From the NCBI GenBank assembly GCA_041402125.1, contig JAWKSY010000006.1, positions 186,001-250,000 on the forward strand: DNA of 64,000 nucleotides, in the 5' to 3' direction. Position 1 is the stretch's first letter. Every line of letters starts with the position of its first letter. A program made the position numbers and the translations under genes. The DNA comes from JAWKSY01 sp041402125 (GTDB lineage: Bacteria > Planctomycetota > GCA-002687715 > DRQF01). Under the pieces are notes generated by a model. It ran no database searches. It was not told the origin of the DNA and saw only the letters and a list, made by a program, of their open reading frames with translations. This document shows positions 51,166 through 61,020 of this stretch, piece after piece.

Positions 51166-52596
51166 TCAGTTGCCCGGGTCGAAGCTCGCGAGGAACTCCG
51201 CGTTGCTCTGCGTCTTCTTCAGCCGGTCGATGAGGAGTCGCATCGCCTCGTTCGGGTTGAGCTGGTTCAGGACGCGTCGCAGCACGTTGATCTTCTCGTA
51301 CTCGTCGCGCGCGAAGAGCTTCTCCTCCTTGCGCGTTCCCGAGGCCGCGATGTCGACGGCGGGGAAGATGCGGTTGTTCGCGAGCTGCCGGGAGAGCACG
51401 AGCTCCATGTTGCCGGTGCCCTTGAACTCCTCGAAGATCACCTGGTCCATGCGGCTGCCGGTGTCGATGAGGGCCGTCGCGATGATCGTCAGGCTTCCGC
51501 CCTCGTCGATGTTGCGCGCCGCGCCGAAGAAGGCCTTCGGCTTCGCCAGGGTCTTGGCGTCGACGCCGCCCGAGAGGATGCGGCCGCTGTGCTTGGTCTC
51601 GTTGTTGTAGGCGCGACCGAGACGCGTGATCGAGTCGAGGAGGCAGACGACGTCCTTGCCGGCCTCGACGAGGCGCTTCAGCTTCTGCAGGACGACCTCG
51701 GTCACCTTGACGTGGTTCGCGGTGCCCTCGTCCAGGCAGGAGGCGATGACCTCCGCCTTCGTGTTGCGCTTCATGTCGGTGACCTCCTCGGGACGCTCGT
51801 CGATGAGGAGGATGATGATGTGCGTGTCGGGGTGATTGGCCGAGATGGCGTTCGCCATCTTCTGCATGATCACCGTCTTGCCGGTGCGCGGCGGCGCGAC
51901 GATGAGCGCGCGCTGGCCCTTGCCGATCGGGGCGAGGAGATCGATGACGCGCATCGAGGGATCCTCGTCTCCCAGCACCTCGAGGTGGTAGCGCTCCTCG
52001 GGATCGATCGCGAGGAGGTCCTTGAAGGGCTTCTCCTCACCGTGCTCCTCCGGCGGCTTGCCGTGGATCGCGGTGACGCGCACGAGCGTGGGCTTCTGGC
52101 TGCGCTTCTGGGGCGGGGCGACGTCGCCCTCGACCATCGATCCGGGGCGGATCTCGAATTCGCGCACCAGGGACGAGGGGACGTGCACGTCGCCCTCGGA
52201 GGGAAGGTAGTAGTTCTCGACGAAGCGAAGGAACCCGAAGCCCTCGGGCATGATCTCGATCATGCCGGTCCGGCGGACGAGATCCTCCTCGTTGAACTGC
52301 GAGAGGTCGATCGTCTCCTTGGCGCGACCGCCGCCGCCGCCACTGCCGCCGCCGCGGCTGTTCCGACGACGTCGGCCCCGACCGCGCTTCTGGCCCTGCT
52401 CGCCGTTGCCGTTGTCCTGGACGCCGGTCGGCGCTCCGCCCCCGCCGCGTCCGCCGCGACCGCGCCGCCGGCGGCCGTTGCGACCGCCATCCTCGCGTCC
52501 GCGCGAGTCGTCGGAGTGTCCGCCATCCGAGCCGTTGGGCCGGGCCCCGGCGGTTCCATCGGAATCCGCGTCCGGCTTGCGAGCCTTGTCCGCCAT
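51166..52596 (-). CDS. rho: Transcription termination factor Rho with Arg/Gly-rich N-terminus
   Basis: 476 residues from the ATG at 52596 (GAGGAA upstream); the frame is open further upstream without meaning. The RNA-binding cold-shock domain (about 105-180: GMIEIMPEGFGFLRFVENYYLPSEGDVHVPSSLVREF) and the hexameric ATPase domain are complete: PPRTGKT (235-241), LLIDERPEEVTDM, LLDSITRLGRAYN, FFGAARNIDEGGSLTI, EEFKGTGNMEL. Residues about 10-92 are an Asp/Gly/Arg-rich low-complexity region (GRRRRGRGGRGGGG) in place of the normal Rho_N helices. It will terminate many transcripts here that lack T-tracts. Confidence 0.96.
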   Translation of the reverse strand: MADKARKPDADSDGTAGARPNGSDGGHSDDSRGREDGGRNGRRRRGRGGRGGGGAPTGVQDNGNGEQGQKRGRGRRRRNSRGGGSGGGGGRAKETIDLSQFNEEDLVRRTGMIEIMPEGFGFLRFVENYYLPSEGDVHVPSSLVREFEIRPGSMVEGDVAPPQKRSQKPTLVRVTAIHGKPPEEHGEEKPFKDLLAIDPEERYHLEVLGDEDPSMRVIDLLAPIGKGQRALIVAPPRTGKTVIMQKMANAISANHPDTHIIILLIDERPEEVTDMKRNTKAEVIASCLDEGTANHVKVTEVVLQKLKRLVEAGKDVVCLLDSITRLGRAYNNETKHSGRILSGGVDAKTLAKPKAFFGAARNIDEGGSLTIIATALIDTGSRMDQVIFEEFKGTGNMELVLSRQLANNRIFPAVDIAASGTRKEEKLFARDEYEKINVLRRVLNQLNPNEAMRLLIDRLKKTQSNAEFLASFDPGN

Positions 52597-53116
52597 GAAC
52601 TTCCTCGAAACGGGTCGAACCTCGCGAGGACCGGGAACGGTCGATCTCGGACGCGACCCGGAACGGGCCGTACACGTCGTGCGTCGAACGCCTTCTCGGA
52701 ACCGCTCGCTCTCACGAACGGGTACGCCTCGCTCGGCGTGAGCGACGCCACACGCGTCGCTGCGTATCGGTGACCGCTCCCCCACCATCCTGCGGGGGTC
52801 GGCCGTCGGGTGCTGCCGCGCTTCACGCGGGCCGCCCGAACCTCTGGACCGATGCGATGATCGCGACCGGCGCCGGGCGCCGGTCCACGGTCGGGTGTCG
52901 CCTCGCGACTTCGCGGTGTCCCCGCCTCGCGGGTCCGCAGCCCAAACCGCTCTTGCTACCGCATCATCCTATAACGAGGGGTCGCGCCACCCCACAAGGG
53001 GAGCATTTTTCCGCTCATTCCCTTGGCTGGGGGGAGCTTAGAAACGGAGGGGGACGGCCCTCGACCGCCCCTTGCGCCCGGGGTTCTCCGGGGCCTTCCC
53101 TCCCCCGCGAACGCGA
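52597..53116. other. Rho leader and intergenic region
   Basis: No gene recognised. About 370 bases between a possible promoter and the rho ATG hold several GC stems, including a perfect 9-base hairpin (52865-52885, GACCGGCGC/GCGCCGGTC) and repeats of the type CCTCGCGG. A long structured rho leader fits the autoregulation known for rho in other bacteria. Confidence 0.5.
52969..52998 (-). promoter_or_regulatory. Possible rho promoter
   Basis: Minus strand: -35 TTGTGG (52993-52998), 18-base spacer, -10 TATAGG (52969-52974). Moderate matches; located in a locally AT-richer patch. Confidence 0.38.
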
Positions 53117-53157
53117 GAGGCCCGGAACCGCCGACCGGGGTGGCGGATCCGGGCCTC
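53117..53157. terminator. Terminator-like hairpin after typA
   Basis: Stem GAGGCCCGG/CCGGGCCTC (53117-53125 with 53149-53157), interrupted by AA/AT, then CCGCC/GGCGG and a 9-base loop. It starts 23 bases after the typA stop. T-rich sequence (CTTCGTTC) follows only on the plus strand. Confidence 0.5.
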
Positions 53158-53179
53158 TTCGTTCGCGCGGCGCGTCGCG

Positions 53180-54982
<1,803 letters not shown>

Positions 54983-55039
54983 GGGGGCACTCTCAGGGAT
55001 CGTGACCCGTCGGTGTGGGTCTCCCCCGCCGGGCGGCGC

Positions 55040-55068
55040 AATCTAGCAAGGCCCCCCAAACCCGGCAA
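55040..55068 (-). promoter_or_regulatory. Sigma-70-like promoter for typA
   Basis: Minus strand: -35 TTGCCG (55063-55068), 17-base spacer, -10 TAGATT (55040-55045). Leader about 50 bases. Confidence 0.5.
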
Positions 55069-55098
55069 GAACGGCGGGAACGCGGGTTTTCGCGAAAT

Positions 55099-56034
55099 TC
55101 ACGCCTCTGACGGCTCCGCGCCGACCGCGCCCGGCAGCATCAGCTTCAGGCAGAAGACGCTCCCCCCGGACTTGATGAACTCCCCGGTGTCGACCGGCCG
55201 CGGCCGGAACCCCGCGGCCTCCAGCCGCGTCGCCGTCTCGACGGCCCTCCCGTCGAGGATCACGTGGCGCCCGTCCGGGCAGTGGGCGTTCGTCGCGAAG
55301 GCGCGACGCGCTTCGGACTCCGGCGCCTCGATGAGGCGCGGGACGAGCGCGCGGAGGAGCTCCCGCCCGGCGCCGTCGAAGGCGGCCGGCGCCCAGAGCG
55401 CCGTCTCGTCGTCCAGCGGCACGAGCGCGGTGTCGAGGTGGTAGAAGTCCGGGTCCTCGAGACGGAAGAGCGCGAGATCGAGCTCCAGGAGCGGCGCCAG
55501 CTCGCGCAGGACCGCCCGGTCGCTGCGGGGACCGTGACCGGCGACGGCGAAACGTCGCCCGGGCCAGGGCAGGAGGTCGCCGCAGGCCTCGAAGGCGCCG
55601 TCGCCGGGGGCGGGTCCGGCCGCCCAGCCGAGGCGATCGCGGTAGAAGCGCGCGAAGTGGGCGACCTCCTCCCGCCGTTCCGCCGCCCTCATCCGGGAGA
55701 GCACCACCCGCGGCCGGCCGGCCGGATCCAGCACCGCGAGAGACTGGTTGGCGGCGAAGACCATGTCCGGCAGGGCCGCGTCGGCGGGCAGGACCAGGAC
55801 CTCGAAGCCGAGGTCCCGGTAGAGGTCGCGAAGCGCCTCCCACTGGCGACGCGCCGCCTCCGGATCGACCCGATTCAGCCTCCCGGCCTCGTCCCGCATG
55901 TGGGGATTGATCGCGTAGTCGACCCGGAAGTGTCGCGGATCGACCATCAGGACCCGGCTCTCCCGGGGCCGGGCCGGCCGCGCGGCGATCCGGAAGCGCG
56001 GCGGCAGCTCCGCCGCGGTCTCGAAACAACGCAT
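55099..56034 (-). CDS. Amidinotransferase-family hydrolase (dimethylarginine/arginine deiminase-like)
   Basis: 311 residues, one pentein fold. The pattern LPADAALPDMVFAANQSL, the EDPDFYHLDTAL block (catalytic His199) and FIKSGGSVFCLKL with the catalytic Cys295 are those of the CtlX/DDAH-type amidino hydrolases. These act on arginine, methylarginines or ornithine-related compounds; the substrate cannot be fixed here. It is divergent from argS with 75 bases between. Confidence 0.88.
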   Translation of the reverse strand: MRCFETAAELPPRFRIAARPARPRESRVLMVDPRHFRVDYAINPHMRDEAGRLNRVDPEAARRQWEALRDLYRDLGFEVLVLPADAALPDMVFAANQSLAVLDPAGRPRVVLSRMRAAERREEVAHFARFYRDRLGWAAGPAPGDGAFEACGDLLPWPGRRFAVAGHGPRSDRAVLRELAPLLELDLALFRLEDPDFYHLDTALVPLDDETALWAPAAFDGAGRELLRALVPRLIEAPESEARRAFATNAHCPDGRHVILDGRAVETATRLEAAGFRPRPVDTGEFIKSGGSVFCLKLMLPGAVGAEPSEA

Positions 56035-56048
56035 CCTTCGACTCCACC

Positions 56049-56077
56049 GTGGCCTCCGGGGGACCCCTCGATAGAAT
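56049..56077 (+). promoter_or_regulatory. Promoter for argS
   Basis: -10 TAGAAT (56072-56077) with a weak -35 GTGGCC (56049-56054), spacer 17. The leader of about 26 bases contains CGGAGAGGG before the ATG. Confidence 0.48.
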
Positions 56078-56109
56078 CCCCGACTTCCATCCTGCCTCGG
56101 AGAGGGCCC

Positions 56110-57892
56110 ATGATCCTCGAGACCGTCCGCGAGCGCGCCCGGGAAGCCTGCCGCGAGCTGTTCGGCCAGAGCCCCGAAGACATCTCCGTCGAGTTCACCG
56201 ACAAGTTCGGCGACCTCGCGGTGAACTGCTTCTACATGGCGAAGACGCTCCGCCAGGCCCCGCCGAAGATCGCGGCCGCCCTCGCGGAGAAGATGGTGGG
56301 CGGTCCGGTCGCCGCGGCCGAGGCCGTGTCCGGCTACGTCAACCTGACCCTGGCGGGCGGCGACCTCTTCTCCGCCGCCATCGCCCCGGCCCTCGAGGCG
56401 CCGGGATCCGTCGGCGACGCCCCGCGCGCCGAAGCTGCCCCGCGCCCTGGTGGGTTCTCGTCTCCAACACGAACAAGCCCAGCACCTCGGTCACGTCCGC
56501 AACAGCTGCCTCGGCGAGGCATCGCCCGGATCCTCGCCGCCGCCGGGCGCGAGGTCGTCCAGGTCAACCTCGTCAACGACCGCGGCATCCACATCTGCAA
56601 GTCGATGCTGGCCTACCAGGAGGAAGGCGAGGGGCGGACGCCCGAGAGCCCCGAGGAGGCGTGAAGGGCGACCACTTCGTGGGCTCTATTACGTCCTCTT
56701 CGAGAAGCGCTTCCAGGAGGAGCTCGCCGCCTTCCGGTCCGCGAACCCCGACCGGGCCGACATCTCCAGGACGACTTCTTCAAGATGACCGCTGGGGCAA
56801 CCAGGCCCAGCAGATGCTCCAGCTGCAGGAGAACGACAGCCCCGAGACCAATCGCCCTCCTGGAAGACCATGAACGGCTGGGTGCTCCGAGGGCTTCGAG
56901 CAGACCTACGCCGCCCTCGGGATCCGCTTCGACCGCGTCTACTTCGAGAGCGAGACCTACCGCCTCGGCAAGGAGATCGTCGAGCGGGGGCTCGAGCGGG
57001 GCGTCTTCACGCGGCGCGACGACGGCGCGGTCGAGATCGACCTCACCGACGTCAAGCTCGACCGCAAGGTCGTGCTGCGCGCTCGGACGGCACCTCGGTC
57101 TACATCACGCAGGACCTCGGCACGACGGTCATGAAGGCCGAGGAGTTCGACGCCGACGAGCAGATCTGGGTCGTCGGCGACGAGCAGATCTACCACTTCA
57201 AGGTGCTCTTCGAGATCCTGTCCCGCCTCGGCTACCCCTGGGCCGACAAGCTGCATCACCTCGCCTACGGGATGGTCCATGCTGCCGGGGGCGAGATGAA
57301 GTCCGCGAGGGCAAGGTCGTCGACGCCGACGACCTCATCGTCGAAGATCGAGGAGCTCGCCCGCCGCGAGATCGCCGAGCGCGACGCCGCTCGCGAGGAG
57401 GACGAGGCCGAACTCGCCGAGCGCGCCCGCAAGATCGGGCTCGCCGCGCTGAAGTTCATGATCCTCGGCGTCTCGCCGCAGACGACGATGACCTACGACC
57501 CGAAGGCCTCCGTCTCCTTCGAGGGCGACACCGGCCCCTACGTCCTCTACGCCTACGCCCGCATCCGCCGCATGCTGGAGGACGCGGGCGACGAGGGCGC
57601 CGCCTTCGATCCGACCCCGCTCGGAGACGCCTCGGAGCGCCGCCTCGCCCTGCGCCTGATCGAGTTCCCCGGGGTCGTCGCGCGCGCCGCGCGCGAACTC
57701 TCGCCGGGTCCGATCGCGACCTGGCTCATCGAGACCGCCCGTGCGTACCACTCGCACAACCGCCAGGTGCCGATCCTCAAGGCCGAGGATCCCGCCACGC
57801 GGCGCGCGCGTCTCGACCTCTCCCGCGCCACCGCCGCCGCGCTGCGACGGGGGCTCGAACTCATGGGGATCGAGACCGTCGATCGGATGTAG
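56110..57892 (+). pseudogene. argS: Arginine--tRNA ligase, interrupted by about ten frameshifts
   Basis: The gene is recognisable from end to end only by hopping frames. Intact start to about 56440 (MILETVRERAREACRELFG, SGYVNLTLAGG) and intact end from about 57350 (GDTGPYVLYAYARIRRML, ETVDRM). Between them the ordered pieces are SNTNKP, HLGHVRN (HIGH motif), ARILAAAGREVVQVNLVNDRGIHICKSMLAY, YYVLFEKRFQEELAAFRSANPDRAD, WGNQAQQMLQ, GFEQTYAALGIRFDRVYFESETY, DGTSVYITQDLGTTVMKAEEF, REGKVVDADDL, in several frames. Most steps need one base added; at 57344-57349 one extra A is present. So many indels in 0.9 kb of an essential gene, with clean flanks and little amino-acid change, point to assembly error rather than a dead gene. 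Confidence 0.88.
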
Positions 57893-57922
57893 TCGCCGCG
57901 GGGGCGCGACGCGCCTCCGCGC

Positions 57923-58069
57923 TCAGCGTGCGCGATCGAGGCGCTCCGCGATCTCGCGGAGCGCCTTCTCGACGCGTTCCTGAGCCCGCAAGGCTCGGGT
58001 CGACTGCCTCACCGAGATGGCGGCGAGGATGATGAGGATCGCGAACAGGCCGAGCATCGGGTTACTCAT
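57923..58069 (-). CDS. Small membrane protein (48 residues)
   Basis: ATG at 58069, stop at 57923-57925. Sequence outline: MSNPM, one hydrophobic helix (about 6-20, LFAILIILAAISV), then a charged amphipathic helix (RALRAQERVEKALREIAERLDRAR). Not similar to a family I know. Lies 36 bases after the next small gene on the same strand and has the same layout, so the two may be paralogues or partners. Confidence 0.6.
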   Translation of the reverse strand: MSNPMLGLFAILIILAAISVRQSTRALRAQERVEKALREIAERLDRAR

Positions 58070-58105
58070 GGTCGGACGACTCCGGATGATCCGCGGGAGA
58101 TGTGT

Positions 58106-58267
58106 TCAGTTCCGATCCCGGCCGGAGCGCGCGAGCTCCTCGATCGCGGCGGCGACGCGGGCGTGGGCCCGCACGAGGCTCGACAGCAAGCACAGGAAGT
58201 ACACCCCGAAGCCGAAGGTGACGAGCTGGACCGCGAACGTGTAGAGCATCAGCTTGTTGTCGCTCAC
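58106..58267 (-). CDS. Small membrane protein (53 residues)
   Basis: GTG at 58267 is chosen because GCAGGAG lies seven bases upstream; the open frame continues upstream without a ribosome-binding site. One hydrophobic helix (about 5-29, KLMLYTFAVQLVTFGFGVYFLCLLSSL) is followed by an Ala/Glu/Arg amphipathic tail (ARVAAAIEELARSGRDRN). Same plan as the next protein. Function unknown. Confidence 0.6.
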   Translation of the reverse strand: MSDNKLMLYTFAVQLVTFGFGVYFLCLLSSLVRAHARVAAAIEELARSGRDRN

Positions 58268-58402
58268 ATGGAACTCCTGCTTCGCGGAACGAGTGCGGAC
58301 GCATCGCGGGACGCCTCGGGAAAACGCCCCGGGAACCGCCAGCCAACGATGGGAAACGCCTGTCGGACGGTGGCGGCTCAAGCCGGCCTCGGTCCGGTCG
58401 AG

Positions 58403-58431
58403 ATCGGACCGAACTGCCCGCGCCGAGTCAA
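58403..58431 (-). promoter_or_regulatory. Possible promoter for the small membrane protein pair
   Basis: Minus strand: -35 TTGACT (58426-58431), 17-base spacer, -10 TCCGAT (58403-58408, weak). An inverted repeat GGTCCG/CGGACC (58391-58410) covers the -10. Confidence 0.3.
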
Positions 58432-58505
58432 TCCACCACCTTCCCGCGTTGAAGTCCCCCCGAGGAACGGAAGGACGAGTCGCTCGAGCTCGATCCCCGC
58501 TCGTC

Positions 58506-58994
58506 TCAAGGAGACGGACGCTCGCCGAGGCCGGCGGCGATTCCGGCCAGCATGCGCCGCCAGCCCGATTCGGCGCGGTCGATGTACTCCTTCCACCGGT
58601 CCGAGAACTCGTGCTCGACCACGACGACGCAGCCGGCGCCCGCGGGCCGGATCGCGACGCGGACGACGGACGGGTCGTCCTCCTCGGAGGCGTCGGTGAT
58701 CCAGGTGAAGGAGAGCGACCGCGGGCGGTCCAGCGCGAGGTAGGTGCCCCAGTGGCGCGCCTCCCCTTCCGCGCGGAGGTCGCTGAACTCGAAGGCGCCG
58801 CCCGCGCGCGGATCGATCGCGATCGTCCGGACCTCGCCCGGCAGACCCATGGCGCGCAGCGCGTGCCCCATCCACGCGCGCACGGACTCCGGATCCAGCC
58901 AGGCGTCGAAGACGCGCTCCGGCGGGGACGAGAACTCGTGCGATACGCGGGCCGTCACCCGCCCCTCCGACTTCCGATCTTCGCCGTCAGCCAC
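58506..58994 (-). CDS. SRPBCC (AHSA1-like) domain protein
   Basis: 162 residues. The START-like fold of the AHSA1 type: VTARVSHEFSSPPERVFDAWLDPESVRAWMG, VRTIAIDPRAGGAFEFSD, GTYLALDRPRSLSFTWITD and the closing ATGWRRML-type helix (ESGWRRMLAGIAAGLGE). Such proteins bind hydrophobic ligands. It overlaps the ArsR-type gene by 8 bases, the widespread ArsR-SRPBCC pair, in which the regulator probably controls both. Confidence 0.9.
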   Translation of the reverse strand: MADGEDRKSEGRVTARVSHEFSSPPERVFDAWLDPESVRAWMGHALRAMGLPGEVRTIAIDPRAGGAFEFSDLRAEGEARHWGTYLALDRPRSLSFTWITDASEEDDPSVVRVAIRPAGAGCVVVVEHEFSDRWKEYIDRAESGWRRMLAGIAAGLGERPSP

Positions 58995-59322
58995 GGTCCT
59001 TCTCCTTCAGGGCGGCGTCCATCGCCGCCAGTCCGGCCTTCCAGAAGCGCGCCTGCTGGTCCGCGAACCACCGGTTCGCGCCCTCGAGGACCTCGGGCCG
59101 CAGCCGGAAGACCCGGACGCGACCCCGCTTCTCCGAGGCGACCACCCCGGCCGATCGCAGCACCTCGAGGTGCTGGAGGACGGCCGAGAGCGTCATCTCG
59201 TGCCGCTCGGCCAGCTCTCCGGTCGCCGCCTCGCCCCGGACGAGGCGTTCCACCATCGCACGACGCGCGGGATGCGCGAGCGCGGCGAAGACGCCGTCGA
59301 GGGGAGGAAGGCTGGTCGCCAT
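58987..59322 (-). CDS. ArsR-family winged-helix regulator
   Basis: 111 residues from the ATG at 59322; the frame runs upstream to 59358. The HTH core FAALAHPARRAMVERLVRGEAATGELAERHEMTLSAVLQHLEVLRSAGVVASEKRGRVRVFRL is clear. No metal-binding Cys pairs are seen, so this is the SdpR/AHSA1-linked type and not a metal sensor. The promoter below would start the mRNA about at the ATG. Confidence 0.93.
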   Translation of the reverse strand: MATSLPPLDGVFAALAHPARRAMVERLVRGEAATGELAERHEMTLSAVLQHLEVLRSAGVVASEKRGRVRVFRLRPEVLEGANRWFADQQARFWKAGLAAMDAALKEKDRG

Positions 59323-59329
59323 GGTCAGG

Positions 59330-59358
59330 ATGATGCGTCGGCCGGGTCCGATAGTCAA
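59330..59358 (-). promoter_or_regulatory. Promoter of the ArsR-SRPBCC operon, apparently leaderless
   Basis: Minus strand: -35 TTGACT (59353-59358), 17-base spacer, -10 CATCAT (59330-59335). Only seven bases separate the -10 from the ATG at 59322, so the transcript would begin at or next to the start codon. CAAT...ATTG (59360-59376) just upstream may be the regulator's operator. Confidence 0.5.
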
Positions 59359-59408
59359 GCAATCACTTCACCATTGAGGCCGCCGACGGGACGGGGTGAG
59401 AGAAGACG

Positions 59409-60806
59409 TCAGGTCTTCGTGATCCGGATCTTCAGGGTCGCCTCCGCCCCGTCGGGGCTCCGGAAGCGAATCCGGGTGACGACGATCCGGCCGGGAGAGC
59501 CCTCGACCTCGGGCAGGACGACTTCGATCCGGGAGGGATCGAGGACCTTCGCCTCGAGCGTGCGGCTCTCCTCCCCCGGACCGAGCGCCTCCACCCGGAC
59601 CTCGGGACCGAGCCCCACCCCGCGGAACACGACGCGGCTCTCCTCGTCCGACCGCGGGGCGAGCGCGGAGAACACGCGGAACCGGGTCGGCGCGATCTCG
59701 AGCGGGTAGCGCGCCCCCTCGGAGTCACGCAGCTCGACGCGCTCCCCCTCCCGGAGCGGCGCCGAGAGCTCGAGATCGACCGGGCTCGAGGTCTCTCCCG
59801 CGACCAGCGGCGCCGAGCGGGCCTCGAGCTTCCCTTCCGCCGTCGAGGCGAAGGCCTGGATCTCCACCGCGCGGATGGCGCGGATCCGGACGAAGGACTG
59901 CCCGCCCACCACGTGAGTGGAGATCCGGGAGACGGCGCGAACCGGGGGCGGACCCCAGATCTCGCGAACGCGACGATCCTCCGGTCCGGCCCCGGGATCG
60001 AGGACGTAGCTCGGGACGTCGGTGGCGGAACCTCCGCGGCTCATGACGACGAGGCCCGATTCGAAGGCGTTGATCGTGGCGAAGAGACCGCGGTCCGAGG
60101 GCGCGAACTTCCAGACGCCGGTCACGCTCGCGCGCGATGCGCCCTTCTCGTTCTCCACGACCTCGAGGCGCTTGACCGCATCCTCGCGCGGCGAGAAGAC
60201 CCAGTAGGCCCCGAAGGCGCGATTCGCGCGCGTCCAGCGCTCCCGGGCCTGGGTCTCGAGCGGCGGAACGAGAGTGAATTCGGGCGTCACGGCGAATCCG
60301 TCGTCGGGCGACAGGCTCATCGTCGCGAGGCGGAACTCACCGGACTCCGTGCGCCCGAGGATCACGAAGCGGGAGCGAGGCGAGCGAGCGGAGCTCCAGG
60401 TGATCTCGCGCTCGACGTCGAGGACGTCGACGAAGGGAGTCTTCCAGACGGCGAAGGCGGTCCGTCCGTCTGCGCCGGCGAACTCCACGACGATCTCCGG
60501 TTCGCCGACCCGGAAGAGTAGGCGGGCCTTGCCCCAGAGCAGCCGCCGCGTCCCCTGATGCAGCATGCCGCGCCAGATCGAGGGAACCCCTTCCTGAGCC
60601 GGGTGATCCTCGAGTTCCTCGGAAACGCCCGCGAGGATGCTTCTCCCGGCCCAGTCCGGGACCGGCCGCTGGGCCCGGACGGGCGGGACCGCGAGCAGGA
60701 CCAGGAGGAAGGCCGACAGAACGGCCACGCACCGAGACCGCGTGAAGCCGATCCGGACTCCGGACCCACGAGCCCCGTCGAGCGTCCCCTCGGACTCCGT
60801 CCTCAT
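59409..60806 (-). CDS. Exported protein of unknown function
   Basis: 465 residues from the ATG at 60806 (GAGAGGTG upstream). A long signal peptide (about 1-45, VRAQRPV). The mature part is beta-rich with Arg/Glu/Val repeats, likely several immunoglobulin-like or propeller-like units, and ends in a segment (about 370-465: VFRGVGLGPEVRVEALGPGEESR, PGRIVVTRIRFRSPDGAEATLKIRI) that could be an IPT/TIG-like domain. I do not recognise the family. A 9-base-class hairpin (60836-60854) is in its leader. Confidence 0.72.
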   Translation of the reverse strand: MRTESEGTLDGARGSGVRIGFTRSRCVAVLSAFLLVLLAVPPVRAQRPVPDWAGRSILAGVSEELEDHPAQEGVPSIWRGMLHQGTRRLLWGKARLLFRVGEPEIVVEFAGADGRTAFAVWKTPFVDVLDVEREITWSSARSPRSRFVILGRTESGEFRLATMSLSPDDGFAVTPEFTLVPPLETQARERWTRANRAFGAYWVFSPREDAVKRLEVVENEKGASRASVTGVWKFAPSDRGLFATINAFESGLVVMSRGGSATDVPSYVLDPGAGPEDRRVREIWGPPPVRAVSRISTHVVGGQSFVRIRAIRAVEIQAFASTAEGKLEARSAPLVAGETSSPVDLELSAPLREGERVELRDSEGARYPLEIAPTRFRVFSALAPRSDEESRVVFRGVGLGPEVRVEALGPGEESRTLEAKVLDPSRIEVVLPEVEGSPGRIVVTRIRFRSPDGAEATLKIRITKT

Positions 60807-61020
60807 CAATCACCTCTCTCGTCGCCCGCGCCCGGGCCCGTCCGGGGGACGGGCGCCTCGAACACTGTCGCGAACGGCCGGGCCGTCGGTCAAGTTCGGA
60901 AGGGCCCGAGAAACGACTCCGGCTTCCCCGACGCCCCGTCCCCGGAGTACCGTGGCCAGGCATTCACCTCGTCCGACGCGCGCCTCCAGGCGGCCCGCGT
61001 CAACGCACGAAGGGCCGAAC

